From positions 4,874,501 to 4,938,500 of the forward strand of contig NZ_CP065424.1 in assembly GCF_017809215.1 (NCBI RefSeq): a stretch of DNA of 64,000 nucleotides, given 5' to 3'. The notes under the pieces are model-generated. The model saw only the letters and a program-made list of their open reading frames with translations, made no database searches and was not told where the DNA came from. The stretch comes from Heyndrickxia oleronia (GTDB lineage Bacteria; Bacillota; Bacilli; Bacillales; Bacillaceae_C). The position numbers and the translations under genes were made by a program. Below, piece after piece: positions 1 through 8,139 of this stretch (positions are counted from its first letter, which is position 1; the number at the start of each line of letters is the position of its first letter).

Positions 1-848
1 GCAGCTGCTCCACCAACAATCTCAGTTATTTCTTGTGTGATGGCTGCTTGACGTGCACGGTTATAAGAAAGTGTTAATGAATCAATTAATTCCTTTGCAT
101 TATCAGTTGCATTTTTCATTGCAGTCATACGAGCTGCATGCTCACTTGCCTTTCCGTCTAACAATGCTCCGTATATAAGACTCTCTGCATACTGAGGAAG
201 TAAAGTCTCAAGAATTTCTTCAGCAGATGGTTCGAACTCATACGAAATCAACTTATTAGATGATGCAATATCAGTAAGTGGCAATAGCTTCTTCTCTGTG
301 ACTTCTTGACTGATTGCATTTACGAAATGGTTGTAATACATGTAAAGTTCATCATACGTACCATCTGCAAACATGCTAACTGTTTTATTTGTTATTTTTA
401 CAATATCTGCAAATGATGGATGATCAGGAAGACCAATTACATCTAGTACTACGTTCATATCACGATTTCTGAAATAATCAGTACCTACACGTCCAATTGC
501 TACAATGACATATTCATCCTTAGAACGATGTCTTTCGAGAATTTTATTATGAACTAACTTCAATACACTACTGTTATACGCTCCTGCCAAACCACGATCG
601 GAGGTAATTACCAAATAACAAGTCTTTTTGACAGGACGAGTTAGGAGCATAGGATGCGTTGCATCTTTACTTCCAAGAGCAATACTTGCAACTACCTCTT
701 GGATTTTTTCCATATATGGAACGAAAGATTTTGCATTCATTTCAGCTCTATTTAAAGCAGATGCAGATACCATTTGCATTGCCTTTGTTATTTGGCTAGT
801 TTTTTTCGTCGAATTAATACGAGATTTTAAATCACGTAAGGATGCCAC
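1..848 (-). CDS. atpG: ATP synthase F1 gamma subunit (3' end cut by window)
   Basis: Gamma is the central rotor shaft of F1, turning inside the alpha3beta3 ring. The reading frame begins at a GTG at 846-848 (product begins M-A-S-L-R-D-L-K-S-R-I-N), 8 bases downstream of a GGTGGTGAG Shine-Dalgarno. The N-terminal helix motif TKAMQMVSAS, typical of the family, follows. About 282 codons are visible and the sequence leaves the window at I-V-G-G-A-A-A, so only the last two or three codons are missing compared with the B. subtilis protein. It follows atpA by about 100 bp in the same operon. Identification is firm. Confidence 0.95.
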   Translation of the reverse strand, partial: MASLRDLKSRINSTKKTSQITKAMQMVSASALNRAEMNAKSFVPYMEKIQEVVASIALGSKDATHPMLLTRPVKKTCYLVITSDRGLAGAYNSSVLKLVHNKILERHRSKDEYVIVAIGRVGTDYFRNRDMNVVLDVIGLPDHPSFADIVKITNKTVSMFADGTYDELYMYYNHFVNAISQEVTEKKLLPLTDIASSNKLISYEFEPSAEEILETLLPQYAESLIYGALLDGKASEHAARMTAMKNATDNAKELIDSLTLSYNRARQAAITQEITEIVGGAA

Positions 849-947
849 TAAATCTCACCACCCTTGTTTTAAGTAGGCCTTCACGATTAAGGATTTCATC
901 CTAATTAACAGCGAAGGCTAAAAGGTTACATCTATTTTCAAACAGTA

Positions 948-2456
948 TTATTCAGATTTAGAAAAAGTCTTTTTAAATTCATTAATCGCCGAAGCCATAT
1001 CTTCATCAGCAGGTAATCCACCTGTAGTACGAATTTGACTTAATAATTCTGCACGGTTTGCATCTAACCAAGTGTAGAATTCTAACTCAAAACGAACAAT
1101 ATCTTGAACAGGAATGTCATCTAAGAAGCCTTTAGTTAATGCATAAAGAATCATTACCTGTTTTTCTACTTTAATTGGTTTATTTAAATCTTGTTTCAAT
1201 ACTTCAACTGTACGTTGTCCACGAGCTAATTTAGCTTGTGTAGCTGCATCTAAATCCGAACCGAACTGTGCAAAGGATTCAAGTTCACGGAATGAAGCAA
1301 GGTCTAGACGTAGTGTACCAGATACCTTTTTCATTGCCTTAATTTGCGCTGATCCTCCTACACGAGATACAGATAGACCCGCATTGATCGCAGGACGTAC
1401 ACCTGAGAAGAATAAGTCTGATTGTAAGAAGATTTGACCATCTGTAATTGAAATAACGTTTGTCGGAATATATGCAGAGATATCCCCTGCTTGTGTTTCA
1501 ACAAATGGTAGAGCAGTAATTGAACCTCCACCTAATTCATCATTCAGCTTAGCAGCACGCTCTAATAAACGTGAATGCAAGTAGAATACATCCCCTGGAT
1601 ATGCCTCACGACCTGGAGGACGACGTAATAACAAGGAAAGTTCACGATAAGCAGCAGCTTGCTTTGAAAGATCATCATAAATAATTAAAACATGCTTGCC
1701 GTTGTACATGAATTCTTCTCCCATTGTTACCCCAGTATAAGGAGCTAAGTATAGCAATGGAGATGGTTGTGACGCCGAAGCTGTTACAACAATTGTATAA
1801 TCTAATGCACCATGCTTACGAAGAGTTTCTACAGTACTACGAACTGTAGATTCTTTTTGACCAATCGCTACATAGATACAAATCATATCTTGATCGCGTT
1901 GGTTAATAATTGCATCAATTGCAACTGTTGTTTTACCAGTTTGACGGTCACCAATGATTAATTCACGTTGACCGCGTCCAATTGGAACAAGTGCGTCAAT
2001 CGCTTTAATACCTGTTTGTAATGGTTCATGTACAGATTTACGAGCCATTACTCCCGGAGCTTTCTTTTCAATCGGACGTGTTTTTGAAGTGTTTATTGGC
2101 CCCAATCCATCAACAGGTTGCCCTAATGAGTTAACTACACGGCCAATTAATTCTTCACCAACAGGTACTTCCATAATTCTACCTGTACGACGAACTTCGT
2201 CACCTTCACGAATATCAGTATATGGTCCTAAAATAATGATACCTACATTGTTCTCTTCCAAGTTTTGAGCAAGGCCCATAACTCCGTTTGAAAACTCTAC
2301 AAGCTCACCAGACATAGCATTGTCGAGACCATGAGCACGAGCGATACCGTCACCGATCGAAATAACAGTACCAACATCGCTAACCTTCATTTCAGACTGA
2401 TAGTTTTCAATTTGCTTTTTTATCAGCGCGCTGATTTCTTCAGCTTTAATGCTCAT
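948..2456 (-). CDS. atpA: ATP synthase F1 alpha subunit
   Basis: Non-catalytic nucleotide-binding subunit of the F1 hexamer, on the cytoplasmic face of the membrane. The product is 502 residues, the same length as B. subtilis AtpA. The Walker A motif GDRQTGKT is at residues 169-176 and the family stretch RPAINAGLSVSRVGGSAQ lies further on. I chose the ATG at 2454-2456 (MSIKAEEIS) because it sits 6 bases after a GGGGTG Shine-Dalgarno; an in-frame GTG three codons upstream falls inside that ribosome site. The gene is separated from atpH by an unusually wide gap of 158 bp containing a perfect hairpin. Confidence 0.97.
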   Translation of the reverse strand: MSIKAEEISALIKKQIENYQSEMKVSDVGTVISIGDGIARAHGLDNAMSGELVEFSNGVMGLAQNLEENNVGIIILGPYTDIREGDEVRRTGRIMEVPVGEELIGRVVNSLGQPVDGLGPINTSKTRPIEKKAPGVMARKSVHEPLQTGIKAIDALVPIGRGQRELIIGDRQTGKTTVAIDAIINQRDQDMICIYVAIGQKESTVRSTVETLRKHGALDYTIVVTASASQPSPLLYLAPYTGVTMGEEFMYNGKHVLIIYDDLSKQAAAYRELSLLLRRPPGREAYPGDVFYLHSRLLERAAKLNDELGGGSITALPFVETQAGDISAYIPTNVISITDGQIFLQSDLFFSGVRPAINAGLSVSRVGGSAQIKAMKKVSGTLRLDLASFRELESFAQFGSDLDAATQAKLARGQRTVEVLKQDLNKPIKVEKQVMILYALTKGFLDDIPVQDIVRFELEFYTWLDANRAELLSQIRTTGGLPADEDMASAINEFKKTFSKSE

Positions 2457-2574
2457 GAATTTCACCCCTCATGTTAAAATTTAATAACGACTATTTTCGC
2501 ATAGATATTACTTTAATAGATTTGATTTCAAGCTCTTAACTACATACCAGAGTATGGAAAGCGATTACCCATTC

Positions 2575-2605
2575 AAACCTTTATCTTGTACAGGAATAAA
2601 GGTTT
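2575..2605 (-). repeat. Perfect hairpin between atpH and atpA
   Basis: Arms AAACCTTTAT (2575-2584) and ATAAAGGTTT (2596-2605) are exact reverse complements with an 11-nt loop. No U-run follows in the transcript direction, so it does not look like a terminator; it may be an mRNA stability or processing element within the operon. Confidence 0.6.
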
Positions 2606-2614
2606 AAAAAGAGC

Positions 2615-3151
2615 TTAACTTATTAAACTACGTTCTAGACGGTCTAATTTACCACGTAGACTACCGTCAAATATTTTATTACCAATACGAATTTTCACTC
2701 CACCAAGTAATTCCGTATCGATGATATTTTCAATATTTAATGAAACTCTACCAACTTTTTGTGCAAAAACAGATGATATTGCAGCACTTTCACTAGCCGT
2801 TAACGGTCTAATTGAATATACAGTTGCCTCTGCAATCCCACGATTGCTATTAGCAAGTTCAATAAACTCATCTGCAACACTAGTTATTTCGTCCACACGA
2901 TGTCGGTCAGACAATAACATTAGTGTATTTACAACCAGCGGTGAAGTAGATTGAAAAATCTCTTTAATAACCTGTTTCTTTTTATCTGAAGAAAGCTTAG
3001 GTAATTTTAAAAGATTAATCAATTCTGGGTTATCCTTAATTGACTTCTTTATTTCACGAAGTTCTCCTTGGATAAGTTCTAAAAGATTTTGCTCATTTGC
3101 AAGCTCAAAAAGCGCGGTAGCATAACGTTTTGCAACTGCGTTGTTACTCAT
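2615..3151 (-). CDS. atpH: ATP synthase F1 delta subunit
   Basis: Delta links the peripheral b-stalk to the top of F1. The product is 178 residues (about 180 in B. subtilis), begins MSNNAVAKRYATALFELA and ends with the family signature LLGGVKIRIGNKIFDGSLRGKL. Its ATG overlaps the atpF stop in an ATGA arrangement, which implies translational coupling of the two stalk subunits. Confidence 0.96.
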   Translation of the reverse strand: MSNNAVAKRYATALFELANEQNLLELIQGELREIKKSIKDNPELINLLKLPKLSSDKKKQVIKEIFQSTSPLVVNTLMLLSDRHRVDEITSVADEFIELANSNRGIAEATVYSIRPLTASESAAISSVFAQKVGRVSLNIENIIDTELLGGVKIRIGNKIFDGSLRGKLDRLERSLIS

Positions 3152-3672
3152 CGTTTTTCTCCTGCCTCTTGAATATAGTCATTAATAAGCTTTTCTTGAT
3201 CGTCAACAGTAATTTCCTTTTCAATCACTTTAGAAGCAATTAGAACAGAAAGGGATGCCACTTGTTCACGTAATGCGGAAACTGCTTGTTCCTTTTGTTG
3301 TTCGATTTCAATTTTCGCACTTTCTTTTAAGCGATTGGCTTCAGCTCTTGCTGTATTTATAATTTCTTCACGTTGAAGATCACCTTGTTTTTTAGCATTT
3401 TCAATTAATCCTTGTGCTTCATGGCGAGCTTCTTTTAGTAATTCACGTTGTTCATCTAGTAATTTGCTTGCTTCAGCACGACTTTTTTCTGCTGTCTCAA
3501 TTTCATTTGCAACATGTTCTTCACGTTGCTTCATGATTCCCATTAATGGGCCCCAAGCAAATATCTTTAATAAGATTAACAGTATGATAAACATGACCAG
3601 CTGGAACACAATATCTCCCGTATTTAAAAACGGATGATCAGCTGATCCAAGTACTAAACTACTTGTTGTCAC
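3148..3672 (-). CDS. atpF: ATP synthase F0 b subunit
   Basis: Peripheral-stalk subunit anchored in the membrane. The 174-residue product has one N-terminal membrane helix (about residues 19-38, IVFQLVMFIILLILLKIFAW) followed by a long charged coiled coil rich in E, K, R and A. The start is a GTG seven bases after GAAGGGAGTG. The stop overlaps the atpH start. A 205-bp gap with a hairpin separates it from atpE, wider than in most atp operons. Confidence 0.95.
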   Translation of the reverse strand: MTTSSLVLGSADHPFLNTGDIVFQLVMFIILLILLKIFAWGPLMGIMKQREEHVANEIETAEKSRAEASKLLDEQRELLKEARHEAQGLIENAKKQGDLQREEIINTARAEANRLKESAKIEIEQQKEQAVSALREQVASLSVLIASKVIEKEITVDDQEKLINDYIQEAGEKR

Positions 3673-3827
3673 CGTTATTCACTCCCTTCAAAGAGTCAAT
3701 ACCTATCCAGTTTAAATGGATAAGCTTTCTATAGAAACATGCATATTATTCGTATTTATTCTCGTATATCTGCTATACTTGTTACCCTAAGTACAGTAGA
3801 ATATCATTCGGTAGTCTAACATAAAGC

Positions 3828-3863
3828 AATGGCGAAGGTTCTATCAGAATGATCTTCGCCATT
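3828..3863 (-). repeat. Perfect hairpin between atpE and atpF
   Basis: Arms AATGGCGAAG (3828-3837) and CTTCGCCATT (3854-3863) are exact reverse complements, 15 nt after the atpE stop. The transcript then reads GCTTTATGTT, too poor in U for a strong terminator. Position just behind the highly translated c-subunit gene suggests a 3'-end stabiliser or partial attenuator (inference). Confidence 0.6.
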
Positions 3864-3877
3864 TAGGAATGTTAAAA

Positions 3878-4096
3878 CTATTTATTAACAACCATGAACG
3901 CGATTACCGCTGCGATAATCGGAAGGGCTTCAACTAATGCAACCCCGATAAACATAGTTGTTTGAAGCATACCACGTGCTTCAGGTTGACGAGCAATCCC
4001 CTCAACTGTACGAGATACAATAAGACCGTTACCAATACCTGCACCTAGTGCACCTAAACCGATAGCAATTGCTGCTGCGATTACACCCAAACTCAT
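3878..4096 (-). CDS. atpE: ATP synthase F0 c subunit
   Basis: Proteolipid that forms the rotating c-ring. The 72-residue product is a two-helix hairpin: a Gly/Ala-rich helix (IAAAIAIGLGALGAGIGNG), a polar loop ARQPEA, and a second helix with the ion-carrying carboxylate Glu56 in VALVEALPI. Flanking alanines and hydrophobics, with no obvious Na+-ligand Gln/Ser set, fit proton rather than sodium coupling (inference). A GGAGG Shine-Dalgarno precedes the ATG. Confidence 0.97.
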   Translation of the reverse strand: MSLGVIAAAIAIGLGALGAGIGNGLIVSRTVEGIARQPEARGMLQTTMFIGVALVEALPIIAAVIAFMVVNK

Positions 4097-4163
4097 TATA
4101 AAGTTCCTCCTTTAATTGTATAAAAAGTTTTTATAAGATAATGAATTACGAAAAAAAAATATA

Positions 4164-4874
4164 TTAATGGTCGTGACTCACTTTGTGGGCCATATAAACC
4201 ATCGTTAACATTGTGAAAATAAATGCTTGAATTGAACCGATAAAGATTGAAAAGCCTTGCCATGCAAGTGTTGGAATAATAGCGGCAATTGTTCCACCTA
4301 CTCCAGTTGCAAGTCCACCTGCTAGAAGTGATAATAAAATCTCACCTGCATAGATGTTTCCGTAAAGACGGAGACCTAATGTTAATGTGTTTGAAAATTC
4401 CTCAATAATTTTGAAAGGAATCATAAACGCAAATGGTTCTTTAAAACCTTTTAAATACCCACCAAATCCTTTTTGCCTAACACCATAAAAATGAGTTAAT
4501 CCAACAATCATTATGGCTAGCGTTAAAGCAACAGTTGGATCTGCAGTTGGTGATTTCCACCAAAGCTCCCCATTTATCACAACTGAAAATGGAAGACCTA
4601 GCATATTGGAAACAAAGATATACATAATAACTGTAATACCTAACACGTGAAAAGCTCCACCTGTTTTCCAATCCATGTTACTCTTAATAATGCCTTTAAC
4701 AAAATCCATAATCCATTCAAAGAAGTTTTGCATACCTGTTGGCTTCATTGCTAACTTCCTTGTTGAGATCAGCGCAATAATAAATACAATTAATGAGGCA
4801 ACTGTAATCATTAAAACGTTTGCTAAGTTAAAAGTAAGCCCCATAAATTCCCATAACGGCGCTTCATGTTCCAA
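4164..4874 (-). CDS. atpB: ATP synthase F0 a subunit
   Basis: Membrane stator subunit that forms the proton half-channels against the c-ring. The 236-residue product is strongly hydrophobic with five to six membrane helices, and carries the essential-arginine region LGLRLYGNIYAGE. It begins MEHEAPLWEFMGLTFN, as in other Bacillus AtpB proteins. It lies between atpI and atpE in the usual order. Confidence 0.96.
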   Translation of the reverse strand: MEHEAPLWEFMGLTFNLANVLMITVASLIVFIIALISTRKLAMKPTGMQNFFEWIMDFVKGIIKSNMDWKTGGAFHVLGITVIMYIFVSNMLGLPFSVVINGELWWKSPTADPTVALTLAIMIVGLTHFYGVRQKGFGGYLKGFKEPFAFMIPFKIIEEFSNTLTLGLRLYGNIYAGEILLSLLAGGLATGVGGTIAAIIPTLAWQGFSIFIGSIQAFIFTMLTMVYMAHKVSHDH

Positions 4875-4895
4875 TCAAATTCACCTCACTTCCTG

Positions 4896-5273
4896 CTATT
4901 TATGTGATTGTATAATATGATGAATAATAAAATCTATCATAATGACGACATATGAAGTCATTAATCCCAAAATAACACATAAGAAATTAAAATGATCTGG
5001 ATAACGAGTGGCTACCATGACCGCAAGGACCGCTGCCACCATTCTTGTCACAGTTCCAAAAGACCGAAATTTACCTCCAGTCTCTACGGCTTCACCAAAT
5101 CTCTTAGTTCGCCTAACCATAAGCCAATGATTATAAAGGCTAATAGTCGTGCCAAAAAACAAACCTAAAAATACAGATTGATATTGGGTAAATCCCCAAC
5201 CTAAGATATATAGGGATAAAAGATAAAGCATGTATTTACGATGCCTATTAAACATTAGTTGGAGTTCCGGCAT
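4896..5273 (-). CDS. atpI: ATP synthase accessory protein I
   Basis: Small four-helix membrane protein, 125 residues, encoded first in the operon. It closely follows B. subtilis AtpI (RKYMLYLLSLYILGWG near the N-terminus). AtpI is thought to assist c-ring assembly or Mg2+ supply, but its role is not fully settled. The upstream Shine-Dalgarno for the annotated ATG is weak (AGAAAG), so a downstream ATG at residue 7 is possible. Confidence 0.9.
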   Translation of the reverse strand: MPELQLMFNRHRKYMLYLLSLYILGWGFTQYQSVFLGLFFGTTISLYNHWLMVRRTKRFGEAVETGGKFRSFGTVTRMVAAVLAVMVATRYPDHFNFLCVILGLMTSYVVIMIDFIIHHIIQSHK

Positions 5274-5595
5274 ATCTTTCTAATCTCTCCCGAAAAGAAA
5301 TGTCAGACTGAATGAAGCAGGCTTAACATAAAGCATGTTAGCCAGGAGTAGTCCGATGAAAATAGTGGTTCAGCATTAAAGAGGATCAACTCAACTATAG
5401 CCAAGGTCTCCAAAAATCCCGTAAAAGTAAGAATGGTAGACTTCAATCGACCATATAGGAAAAAGCTAATCTTCTAACTCTTATCACACTTACAATTTTC
5501 CATTTGATTTCTCGTAGAGTTGCCTTGTTTAAAGATGAGTATACAAGCGTCTTTTATTGTCGAAAAAACACTGTAAACCCTATCATTTAACACCC
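5274..5595 (-). other. Long untranslated leader of the atp operon
   Basis: About 320 nt lie between the predicted transcription start and atpI with no convincing coding region on either strand. It contains a hairpin with arms at 5320-5329 and 5335-5343 (one bulged base). I recognise no riboswitch. Confidence 0.5.
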
Positions 5596-5601
5596 TCTGT
5601 T

Positions 5602-5630
5602 AGCATACAATAGGGTATTACCAATGTCAA
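5602..5630 (-). promoter_or_regulatory. Sigma-A promoter of the atp operon
   Basis: On the minus strand TTGACA (5625-5630) and TATGCT (5602-5607) are separated by exactly 17 bp. It is the only strong promoter seen between the subtilase gene and atpI. Confidence 0.75.
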
Positions 5631-5665
5631 TTGGTTTCTATGAAAAACCGCATGTACTCTAGGGT

Positions 5666-5706
5666 CTATTCAAAATTTGTCACAAAATCATCAAATTTTG
5701 AAATAG
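5666..5706. repeat. AT-rich inverted repeat upstream of the atp promoter
   Basis: TCAAAATTTG (5670-5679) and CAAATTTTGA (5692-5701) are exact complements around a 12-nt spacer; CTAT and ATAG extend the stem after a one-base bulge. It lies 36 bp upstream of the atp -35 box and 85 bp after the subtilase stop. It could be an operator or a U-poor terminator. Confidence 0.4.
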
Positions 5707-5791
5707 TTAGTTTTTCAATTAATAAAAGGATCACTGTATGTCCTTATTAATACTCTTATATTTTAGTTGTTCTTCCACGGCTTTTCCATAT

Positions 5792-8035
5792 TTATTTTTT
5801 TCCATCCAAGTCTGTCTTAAATTTTAATGTTTGAGATATTTTATCCTCAAAACCATTTTTTCGCGCAAAAGCCACAACAACCAATTGCCGAACTCCTTCT
5901 TGATTCGGTATAGTTAATTGATTCTCTTTTATTCCCGGACTAATGTTATTTCCAACATCTAAATAACCCTTAAAATCCAACGTTTTAGGATCAAAAAGTG
6001 CCATACCAAATTCGTCTGCTCCCATGGGTAGGTATACTTCGTAACGATAAGTATTGGGTCGATCTCCTTGTACAATCGTCAAGCCCATCAGCCTTGGATA
6101 CGATGGTTCTTCTTTAATAAAAATATAAGGTATCTTAATTTCTTCATTGGCTTCTAATAATGAAAGTTCCCCTTCCATAATTTCATTCCTATTTTCAAAC
6201 TCTCTTTTAATAAATGCATTAATCGATATTTTTTTCTTTTCCCCTGGCTTTAGCTCAAATGATAATGGAAGCTTCCAATCTACATAAAGATTATTTGGAG
6301 GAATCTGAAATCGGTATTGCTTCGTTGTTTGACTCATATTTTGTACAACAACTTCCTTACGGCGTTCATCAAATTGATTCGTTAATAATCCGAATGATAG
6401 GCTGCCAGGGATTACGAGTGTATCCGTATGAATTGCTTTATCAATATTTACCCTTCCTGCTCCTTGCTCGAATACTTTATATCGTGCTCCTCCATTATTG
6501 TATAGGGGTGTGGCCGTATTCATCAATGCCGCCTTAATTTCCGTTGGTGTCCATTTTGGATGTGCTTGTTTAATTAAAGCAGCTGCTCCTGCAATATAAG
6601 GGGCAGCCATACTTGTTCCTTGAAGTGCCAAGTATCGGTTATTAGGGACCGTGCTCTTAATGGACACCCCTGGAGCAATAATATCCGGCTTAATCGACCA
6701 ATTTGAAGTAACTGGACCACGCGAACTAAAATCAGCTAATAGATCCTTTTCCTCTTTATAAATTGTTTTGGCAAGAATTTTGTTTTTGTTTACTTGCTTA
6801 ATTAAACTTTCACCATCCTTTTTTGAAATAGCACCAACAGGTATGGAGAGGCTTCCTTCAATTTTACCCATGAAATTGCCTTTTGTATTATTGTAAATAA
6901 GCACCCCAACTGCTCCTGCCTTTTCAGCATTTTTAGCTTTCTCCGTAAATGTCATTCCACCACGTTGTATTAATGCAATCTTTCCTTGCAGTTGTTTCAT
7001 TTCCTCTTTATTTCCTAGACCAACTTCTTCAATTAGATATGACCTATCAAGGCTCCACATTTTACTTCCTACTAAAGAAGTAATTTTTATAGGTTTATTA
7101 GAACGAATCGTTGTTAGAAAGGGAATTCTCAATGTTGGCGTTGATGCACCCACGGATATTGCCTTAGAGGAAGTTCCAGGAGTGCCAACCGTCCACAAAT
7201 GAGGACCAGAATTACCATTAGAAGTTACAGCAACAATCCCCTCTTCAACAACCTTATCAAGTGCTAAGCTAATAGGTAAATCAGGTCCATTAACATTTGA
7301 ACCCAATGAAAGATTAATAATATCCATCTTGTCCTTAACCGCTCGTTCTATGGCTGAAAGTACTTGCTCAGTTGTTCCGCTTCCCCCTGCCCCCAATGCT
7401 CTATATGCAAATATTTTTGCTTCAGGTGCCACACCCTTCATTTGACCATTTGCAGCAATAATTCCTGCCACATGTGTCCCATGAATAGTAGGTTTCCCTT
7501 GGTGATCTAATGTTTCCATCGGATTATTGTCATTATCGACTAAATCAAATCCACCACCATAATTCGCTTTTAAATCTGGATGGGTATAATCAATTCCTGT
7601 ATCGATCACACCGATCCTGATTCCCTTACCCGTTAAACGATGTCCTTTTGAATCTGTATAAGATGCCGCATTTTTCGCTCCAATGATTTCTAAAGGGGAG
7701 CTAACCTCAGCATCTACAGTGTAAATGGAGTTTTCAAACATAGAATATCTTGGTTGATACATGCGTGCTAATTGGAGTAATTCTTTTCTTTTCCCACTGA
7801 CTGAAAAACCCTCAAAAGTTTGTGTAAATATCATTCTTAAACTTGATGAAGGGTATTGATTAAGAACTGTCTTTATTTCTGAAATATTAGGTGGACCCTT
7901 TGTAGCAAAAATCATAATAGCTTTCTCTTCAGGTGAAGGAGAAGGGAGGGAAGGAAAGACCCATTTTTGGGCAAAACCCTTTTGCGGAATCAAACAAAGT
8001 AAAACGATAGTAAGCAGAAATAAACGTCGCAACAA
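5792..8035 (-). CDS. Secreted Vpr-like subtilisin-family serine protease
   Basis: Extracellular S8 protease, 747 residues. It has a signal peptide (about 1-22, ending GFA), an inhibitor I9-type propeptide (about 38-110), a catalytic domain with Asp145 (GVIDTG), His185 (HGTHVAG), oxyanion Asn275 and Ser475 (GTSMAAP), a PA domain inserted at about 320-425, and a C-terminal beta-rich region. The layout matches B. subtilis Vpr, which is about 60 residues longer. The start is TTG at 8033-8035 (possibly the next TTG) behind a GGGGGAA ribosome site. It lies between wecB and atpI, where close relatives have no protease, and the wecB terminator separates it from upstream transcription. I infer a broad-specificity exoprotease; the substrate is unknown. 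Confidence 0.88.
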   Translation of the reverse strand: MLRRLFLLTIVLLCLIPQKGFAQKWVFPSLPSPSPEEKAIMIFATKGPPNISEIKTVLNQYPSSSLRMIFTQTFEGFSVSGKRKELLQLARMYQPRYSMFENSIYTVDAEVSSPLEIIGAKNAASYTDSKGHRLTGKGIRIGVIDTGIDYTHPDLKANYGGGFDLVDNDNNPMETLDHQGKPTIHGTHVAGIIAANGQMKGVAPEAKIFAYRALGAGGSGTTEQVLSAIERAVKDKMDIINLSLGSNVNGPDLPISLALDKVVEEGIVAVTSNGNSGPHLWTVGTPGTSSKAISVGASTPTLRIPFLTTIRSNKPIKITSLVGSKMWSLDRSYLIEEVGLGNKEEMKQLQGKIALIQRGGMTFTEKAKNAEKAGAVGVLIYNNTKGNFMGKIEGSLSIPVGAISKKDGESLIKQVNKNKILAKTIYKEEKDLLADFSSRGPVTSNWSIKPDIIAPGVSIKSTVPNNRYLALQGTSMAAPYIAGAAALIKQAHPKWTPTEIKAALMNTATPLYNNGGARYKVFEQGAGRVNIDKAIHTDTLVIPGSLSFGLLTNQFDERRKEVVVQNMSQTTKQYRFQIPPNNLYVDWKLPLSFELKPGEKKKISINAFIKREFENRNEIMEGELSLLEANEEIKIPYIFIKEEPSYPRLMGLTIVQGDRPNTYRYEVYLPMGADEFGMALFDPKTLDFKGYLDVGNNISPGIKENQLTIPNQEGVRQLVVVAFARKNGFEDKISQTLKFKTDLDGKK

Positions 8036-8111
8036 AAAAAATTCCCCCTAATCTTTTTCCATTATCATCTCTCACCCTGAAAGTGATATACACGAAACTA
8101 GATTATAAAAG

Positions 8112-8139
8112 AAAAAAAAGACGGATTACTCCGTCTTTT
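8112..8139 (-). terminator. Intrinsic terminator of wecB
   Basis: Stem AAAAGACGGA/TCCGTCTTTT with a TTAC loop, followed on the minus strand by a run of U. The stem overlaps the wecB stop codon. Confidence 0.85.
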
